A stretch of 64,000 nt of DNA from Dendrolimus kikuchii (Eukaryota; Arthropoda; Insecta; Lepidoptera; Lasiocampidae): the NCBI GenBank assembly GCA_019925095.2, contig CM034402.1:12039501-12103500 (forward strand), given 5' to 3'. This document shows, piece by piece, positions 57,685 through 64,000 of the stretch. The position numbers were made by a program, and so were the translations under genes. Position 1 is the stretch's first letter. The number at the start of each line of letters is the position of its first letter. Below the pieces are notes generated by a model. The model was not told the DNA's origin and did no database searches. It worked only from the letters and a program-made list of their open reading frames with translations.

Positions 57685-59370
57685 ATTAATCAATTCCAGC
57701 AATATCAAACATTATCAAGACAGTTTTAGACCAGCTTTCTTACCAAGTTCATAAATAAATTATGTTTTTCCTGGTTCATTAAAATTTTATTAGATAACAG
57801 CTGATCTAAGAATAATTCTTGGTGTTAAATAAATGAATATAGGGTTTCTTGGAAACTGTGTGCAGCCGATACGTGCCAAGCAAAACCTGCAACATACATT
57901 ATTATATTATTAAAAATAATTTTAGTAGGATAAATATATATTGTTATAAATAAAAATCAATGTTTGTATGTTTGTCAAGTATGCGTTCCTAAATCATTAA
58001 TCAGATTGTGATAGAACTTTGGTAAAGTTTCCTGAGGACACCCGAAAGTGTTTCTAGTTAAAAAAATCTATGTATAAAAAATAAAAATCAATGTCTGTAT
58101 GCTTGTCGTCAATGAGTTCCTAAAGCATTGATCAGATTCTGATGAAACTTTAGTAGGGTGTTCTGAGAATTCCCGACGTTTTCTAAATACGACGGATCTC
58201 ATAATTGAATTTAAGCGGTCGTGCTGTTTCCTAGTCCTAGTCGATTCCAGTACAGCACGTTATTGATTAGGTAGCTATTCATTTTAGGATTGTCATACAC
58301 CTAACAATGTTTTTCCATGCGTTTTCTATTTGATTTTGAGTAATTTTCTGCTATATTTTCGGAGCCCAGATTCTAATAGCAATGAAATTTATACCAGACT
58401 ATTATGAAAATACTCTAAATCAATCGCAAAAACTTCATTAAAATCGGTTCAGAAATAATAAAGTTATGACTGAACATACATAAAAAAAGTGTGCGTCTCG
58501 GGACGCCTGACAGAAGTGAAAACTTAGGCTGCCTATCGTTGCCGTATGATCGACTATGGTCTAATCCCTAGCAAAAGACCCGGTAATGTGCGAAATGCAT
58601 TTACCCCGCCTTAAAAAAAATGCGTGAGAGAAAGGGAAGTCAGACCGACTGGCGTCGTAACCGCGTTACGTAACGAAGCGGTTTACCCTCCCATAAGAAC
58701 TTATTACTTCATAAATAATATGTACATGACGATTGAGAACCTTTTTTGAAGTCGGTTTAAAATAAGATACATTCTCGTAGACAGCGATTTAAAGTTGCTA
58801 TTTTTATTTTCTTTTCTCGACAATAGTCTTTGTCGATTAGATCAACCCTTGGGTGTCGATTTATATCGCTTTGATATTCAATGAAACGATGTTTAAAATC
58901 AGCATTTTTAAACAAATATGTGTTTATTTTTTGTTAGCCAAAATCTGAATTAATATCAAATATATAAACGTGAAAATGACTTAGTTTGCACGTTTGTTTT
59001 CTGTATGTATTTCGATAAATGAGACAATTTAAACGAGATATGGATACGAAATTCACTTAAGAAAAGTCACATGAAGAGAATAAATTTCAAATGTAAACTG
59101 TAAATCGTGTCTAAAATTAATCCAGAGATAAAATTATTTATAGCTTATTGGAGTTCGGAAACCTTTAAAACTTTAGCAATTATGGTTTGTGTGTGATTAA
59201 ATTGATTTTGTTCATTTATGAAGCTAAAAGCAATCCCAGTTGAGGGGAAATAATATCGTGAGCTGGCTGATTTGTCTCCTGGGACTGGGACATTGTTAAT
59301 TGATCTTTTGTTGATATCACGACCACCATCTTAATTATTCCACATTCATTTATCTTAATTAATATTATAA
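57685..59370. other. Degenerate repeats, no gene
   Basis: 58730-58765 has a MITE-like 'tttgaagtcggttta' end. A short direct repeat of 'aaaaatcaatgt.tgtatg' occurs near 57952 and 58082. No coding. Confidence 0.45.
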
Positions 59371-59374
59371 ACTA

Positions 59375-59512
59375 GAGGTCCCAGCAGATTTTGTCCTGCC
59401 TTGAAAAAATAAAAATTTAGGACCTGATCCGAGCGCCACCTACTAGTTTCAATTGTGAATCTAAATTATTCGGGGTTCCACTCAAACACATACGAAAAAA
59501 TTTCATCAAAAT
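59375..59512. repeat. Interspersed repeat H4
   Basis: 'gcgccacctactagtttcaa' and 'ggttccactcaaacacata' match 20985-21050. Confidence 0.5.
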
Positions 59513-59756
59513 CGGTATCGGTTTCTATGATTTATTTTTATTTATGTAGAAGAGAAGATGTGAGTTTTGTGGTATATTAATATATTGTAATGAAGGTAGT
59601 TACTAATAAAAGTCAGTCTTGGTCGAACCTGTGTTTTATTCACAACATGGTGACAGCGGTCGCGAATAAATAATAAAATTTATGTAATTTGGAACGTTTA
59701 TATGGTGAAAGTGTGCATCAAAAGGACGTTGCAGTGTAAATATATGTTTTGTAAAC

Positions 59757-60689
59757 ATGGAACACGCACGTCCTCCGTCCGAACTGTGTTTACAAGGTGG
59801 ACCCGCGGACCGTGCCGACGCGTGGCGGAGATGGTTCAAACAGTTTGAGGTATTTCTCAAGGCTTCTGGAGTGCACAGAGAATCGTCAGACGTGAAAGCG
59901 AGTTTGTTAATTAATCTAATTGGAACAGAAGGCTACGATGTTTACACGACATTTAAGTTCGCAAAAGGCGAAAATAAAGAAGATTTTGCTTTATTGGTGA
60001 TCAAATTTAATGAACATTTTGGAACAAAGCAAAATACTACGCTCATCCGTTTTAAATTCTTCACAAGGAACCAAGAAATTGGAGAATCGATCGACGAATA
60101 CGTCACAGTTCTGAAACTACTTGCCCAGCAGTGTGAGTTTGAACATCTTGAGGAAGGATTGATACGCGATCGAATAGTATGTGGCGTTTTGAATAGTAGA
60201 CTGCGCGATAGATTGCTGAGAACTGATGACCTCGATTTAAATAAAACAATGAAAATATCTCATGTCAGTGAAATGTCCAGTGAAGAAAAGAGGCAGATTG
60301 AAGCGACCAAAGTAGAAAAAAGTGACCAAGGTGAGTCGTCGGGAATAGATGTCATAAGAAGAGAACGCAGTGGTGGACGTCGAGAACGCCCATGGACGAC
60401 GGCGGCGGGTGGAGCGGCCACCGCCAGCGCGGGGCGTTCGCGAGCGCCGCGGGGAGCGAGCGCAAGCGGCGGCAGCGGCGCCTATTCCGAGGGCTCCTAT
60501 TCTCGCCGTGGAAACACACGACGTGAAATCGATGCGTTTAGGCAGTGCGCGTCATGTGGCGGTTATCGTTGCAATGGTTTTCGGTGTCCGGCTCAAGGAG
60601 TTAAGTGTTATCTGTGTAGTGAAATGGGCCATTTAAAAAAAAATGTGTTTAAAGTTAAAAAAGCGTATATATCAATTACAAGAAAGTGA
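59757..60689 (+). CDS. Gag of mag-like Ty3/gypsy element
   Basis: The capsid/nucleocapsid precursor, 310 codons. The capsid-like N-terminal half has WRRWFKQFEVFLKASG and ESIDEYVTVLKLLAQQCEFE. A GC-rich stretch (60370-60530) follows, encoding a Gly/Arg/Ala-rich basic region unlike the AT-rich surroundings. A Cys cluster (CASCGGYRCNGFRC) and a zinc knuckle come next (CYLCSEMGHLKKN), whose final Cys is missing in this frame. The Cys and the following linker lie in the +1 frame after a run of nine A (60635-60643), so the 3' end is probably shifted by one base. It could still be expressed as a capsid protein; that is inference. Confidence 0.8.
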   Translation: MEHARPPSELCLQGGPADRADAWRRWFKQFEVFLKASGVHRESSDVKASLLINLIGTEGYDVYTTFKFAKGENKEDFALLVIKFNEHFGTKQNTTLIRFKFFTRNQEIGESIDEYVTVLKLLAQQCEFEHLEEGLIRDRIVCGVLNSRLRDRLLRTDDLDLNKTMKISHVSEMSSEEKRQIEATKVEKSDQGESSGIDVIRRERSGGRRERPWTTAAGGAATASAGRSRAPRGASASGGSGAYSEGSYSRRGNTRREIDAFRQCASCGGYRCNGFRCPAQGVKCYLCSEMGHLKKNVFKVKKAYISITRK

Positions 60690-60708
60690 AGAAGAAGAGG
60701 AAATGTAG

Positions 60709-60936
60709 TTCGTTTCTACAGTAAATAACCTAGCGGGTATTGAGGACTCTAAATGGTATGAAAAATTAAAATTATTTACTTCTGAAATATATGTTACATT
60801 TAAATTAGATTGTGGTTCTGATTTCAATGTTTTGTCATTGTACAATTATAAGAAGCTAGGGCTTTCAGTCACGAATTTAACACCCAACTTTTCAAAAGCA
60901 AAATCCTTTTGCGGCAATTATATACCAATTGTGTAG
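60709..60936 (+). pseudogene. Aspartic protease remnant of the mag-like element
   Basis: In the +1 frame relative to gag, sequence encoding VTFKLDCGSDFNVLSLYNYK carries a DCGS in place of the usual DTGS/DSGA active site. The frame is preceded by TAG at 60706 and ends at TAG (60934-60936). The rest of pol is deleted. Confidence 0.7.
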
Positions 60937-61213
60937 GCTCATTATTTATCGGTACGGCTTTATTTCAAAATTGAAATAATTCTCGTAACTAATGTCGTAT
61001 TAAAATATGTTATAATAATATGAATAAATGGCAAATGATTATTACGTAGATAATAGTAAAAATAAATTTGTTATGTGCGTAGAAATATATTTTCTTTTTA
61101 TATATTTTTTTTTCTTTGTAGGGGAAGATGTGGTATATTAATATATTATAATGAAGGTAGTTACTAATAAAAGTCAGTCTTGGTCGAACCTGTGTTTTAT
61201 TCACAACAAGTTT

Positions 61214-61560
61214 GTTTGTGATGCTTTAAAGCTGTAACTACGGCATAGAACGTCATGAAATTTTGTACGCACGTTGTTAGGGGTATAGAAAAGGACGTAA
61301 GGAATTTATTTAGTACAGTACCGCTCGCGAGGGATAGACAAATATAGCCGAAAAAAATTGCGCTCCGTTCGCGTTTTAGTGGCGCCACCGTTGCAATTTA
61401 CTGACGAATACATCGCCATGGCAACGACAATGACATGACAACGACAACTTTACGTGTTGCTCTCAAGGTTAGTTCCACATTCGCTTTACTAGATGACATT
61501 ACGGAAATTTATAAATAGGTACTTTGCAGTAAAAATCAATTTCAACATTTCCAAAATTTA
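61214..61560. other. No gene recognised
   Basis: Noncoding; no feature beyond 'gccatggcaacgacaatgac' type low-complexity sequence. Confidence 0.45.
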
Positions 61561-62312
61561 TAACATGCTCACTTCATGACATACATATCGAAGTTACGAA
61601 ATCCTGGGAAATATAAAAGTCCCGGATTATATTTTTTTGAGTCAATTGGTCCGAATCAGCTAAGTTTTATGTACGAGTATAATACCCATTTTAAAATACT
61701 TCCAGGAATTTCCCGCTGTATTCCTGGGACACAAATTACCGCAGCATTTGAAAAAGAACGTAAACTATTCTTTTAGTAAATCCCTATGCAAATCAGCGAA
61801 TTTTTATGCATATAAACCACTCTATACCATTCCCGGGAAAGAAAAAAAGACCGCGCGAAGTGGAGTAGGAAAAGTAGGAAAGTGGACCCTGGGAAAGTGA
61901 AAGTGACGCTCCGAACGCCACCGGGATTTAACGCTTGGATGATGATGATAATGATGACCAGCCCCGAGAAAATTCCCGCAGGATTCCTGAGACAATAAGT
62001 ATCACACGTTTGCTATCTATCAATTAAAAAAACTGCATTGGAATTCGATTATCTGATAATTTAAAATAATTCCCGCAAAAATTCCCGGGCTAAAAAGTAG
62101 TGCAGATTTTAAGTTTAAAAATCAGCTGGCGATCAGCGAAAGCCACATCGAAATCGGTGCAGTAGTTTTTACGTTAATTCCGAACAAACATACAAGAAAT
62201 CAAAAAAAAATGTATCTTGTTTTCATCGTTTATATAATGTATTCCTGTTGTTTATTTTAATAGCTTCAATGCACAGACACGGCATTTTTAGAATTTTATA
62301 ATATTATAGTAG
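61561..62312 (-). mobile_element. Helitron-like element H2 (diverged)
   Basis: 'atcgaaatcggtgcagtagt', 'aaaattcccgggctaaaaa' and 'cagacacggcatttttagaa' followed by 'ttttataatattata' match 7618-8703 and 34942-35967. The CTAG end is not clear here. Confidence 0.55.
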
Positions 62313-63865
62313 ACCTTCGTTGTTTAGTATGAAATTGTGTGTGAAAATGACTGTGTTCGAATATCTGTATGTTTCCAATTCACGAATAGTCTATTTTACA
62401 TGAAAAACAGGATTTTTTTATCCCAGGATAATGGATAGTTTTCTTCAAGTACAACTTTTAAAATTTTTCTAGTAAATCCACGAGCAAAGCTGTAATTACG
62501 TACGGCCTAACTTATTTCATTTATACTTATCATTGTATAAAAAAACCGTACAGTATGCATAAACCGTAAATTGAACACAAAATATCAATTACTTTAGTTA
62601 ATTAAATTTAAACTTAAGGTTAAAGTTCGCGCTCTATAACAGCTGCTAATTTAAAACTGTAATTAAACTTTAAAGTTGTAGGGTTACACTTTAAAAGTAG
62701 TAACTAGGTTGTTAAAAGTTAAGAGGTACTTTGATTTTTAACTAAACTGCAGCTTTAAAAATATAACGGAACCCAAATTTATTCATGGAGTTTTTTTACC
62801 TTTAACCAAATTTTTTACAGTTTTTAGTTCTATTTAAAGTCGTTTCTATAGTGTTTAATAATATAATTAATAAGTATTATTAAATAAGAGACAGTAAAGA
62901 AGTAAAAATGAAATATTGCTCTGATCTATGTGAAGATTTATATTGGCATAGATATTTATAGAATTTTAACAACACTACCTATAAGTTCGTCTATATATTT
63001 GTATGATATTATCACCTTGTGGGGTTAGTTATAGTTCAATAATAATTGTGGATTCCTATAACAGCAGTCGTTAATATGATACTCGTATTAGTGGTGTGAT
63101 GATAAAATGTGTTGCAAAATTGTATAAAATAATATTGTGTATATGACAATTTTTAAAATAAATTGGTTATAAGATACTACAAATTTTAGGGCAAAGTATT
63201 ATTATTGATCAGTCAAAATCATATCAAAATTAGACGTTTTAATTAGACCTAAACATCACTATATAAACTAACAACTATGAATGCTTTCGAATTCGTATAC
63301 GCGGAATTACAAATACTTATATATAGGTATAATATATAATACATATCTTCAGAACTCTAGATGATATCGAAAGGAGTATACACAAAAATTAAAGATAAAT
63401 TTCCTGTTTAATTCCTAAAATTTTCACTGATATCTGTTAAGCCAATTTGAAGCCTACTTGAGTGATGTTACAGGTAGGTTATAATTACTAGTAGTGTGAG
63501 ATCCCAGTCATCCCACACTTACGTGGACTGTATATCTTTGTTTATAACAATATCATATATGACATATGTAAAAACCAGCCTTGCTACTTTGACGTAAGTT
63601 AGCATGGTTTTTTTCCACCTTTGATACCTGCTACTTGAAAAACGGCCCCGCTTTCAACTTAGCTAGTATCCATTCCTTTCTAAGTTTATGTTAAACTACC
63701 GATCCTAAAAATTTCATATTTCCTAAAATCACGAAGTCTCGGGTGACTGGGATCTTGGACCACAGGAAGCGTATAAATAGCAGTGTTTCTTTAAGTTTTG
63801 GCATTTATTTCACATACCTGCATTTAACATGCACATAATTCAATTTTATTTATTGGTATATATGT
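62313..63865. other. No gene; short inverted motif
   Basis: 'gagatcccagtcatccc' near 63500 is inverted at 63740 (gggtgactgggatc), about 240 bp apart, possibly a small MITE. No receptor exon found. Confidence 0.4.
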
Positions 63866-63867
63866 AC

Positions 63868-64000
63868 AGATAGGTTCATGATTGACCTCGATCAAACGAT
63901 GACGCGGTCAAGGTTAGAATCTTTACACTTACCTAGAAAACATCTATGTACATGATATTTGAAGACACCTGAATAGTATTTTTCGAGAAACACGGAATTA
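63868..64000 (-). pseudogene. 3' end of a CR1/Jockey-type LINE
   Basis: The minus frame from about 63990 reads EKYYSGVFKYHVHRCFLGK, a clear relative of [17 protein letters not shown] at 48650-48700. It runs off the window edge. Confidence 0.6.

Larger units (their letters stand above)
59568..61208 (+). mobile_element. Short mag-like LTR element (gag only)
   Basis: LTRs of 80 bp (59568-59647 and 61129-61208) begin TGTGGTATATTAATATATT, end TTCACAACA and differ at one base by eye. The target duplication AGTTT lies at 59563-59567 and 61209-61213. A tRNA-type primer-binding site TGGTGACAGCGG directly follows the 5' LTR, and a purine tract AGGGGAAGA directly precedes the 3' LTR. The interior is only about 1.48 kb: gag, a protease remnant, then noncoding sequence. 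RT, RNase H and integrase are absent. Very short LTRs are known for Bombyx mag; the lineage is inferred from LTR size and gag. Confidence 0.88.

Noticed and set aside
60370..60636. 88-codon frame in the GC-rich gag region
   Set aside because: Alternate-frame shadow of gag; it stays open because of GC-rich codons.

Overview
The window is AT-rich animal nuclear DNA. It has a spliced gene with GT..AG introns, many LINE, LTR, SINE-like, mariner and Helitron-like copies, and no bacterial-style gene packing. The repeat types point to an insect, most likely a moth or butterfly: a mag-like LTR element with 80-bp LTRs, an RTE LINE with a TATG tail, and Helitron-like ends finishing in CTAG. No species is claimed.

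The only host gene I can support is a rhodopsin-like neuropeptide receptor on the + strand. Three coding exons join in frame (28261-28932, 41565-41748, 57006-57205) across introns of about 12.6 and 15.3 kb. They encode 352 residues, from the extracellular N-terminus to the end of TM6. The TM7/C-tail exon was not found and probably lies beyond the window. The sequence looks like the GnRH/AKH/corazonin receptor group, with an ACP-type receptor as best guess.

Almost everything else is mobile DNA. From 1 to 28 kb there are two solo LTRs, tRNA-derived SINEs, a DD37D mariner with three stop codons, a Helitron-like element with a nested retroposon, and Jockey-like and RTE LINE fragments. Intron 1 holds a complete copia element (30257-34547; identical 168-bp LTRs, ATATC target duplication, one 1278-codon frame) and a second Helitron-like element with a nested LINE. 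Intron 2 holds an R1-like LINE remnant and another LINE. That LINE is interrupted by a 2.55-kb fold-back element whose arms are tandem arrays of 152/161-bp units (49478-52031). Intron 2 also holds a DD34D mariner and a third solo LTR. Downstream of exon 3 is a short LTR element carrying only gag and a protease remnant (59568-61208; AGTTT target duplication).

The fold-back element is the most unusual structure here. Its arms are A-B dimers with phased TTTAGTGCT motifs and a hairpin in each unit, the unit lengths are mirrored between arms, and the repeats decay toward the centre. All calls come from reading the sequence; no database or alignment was run.
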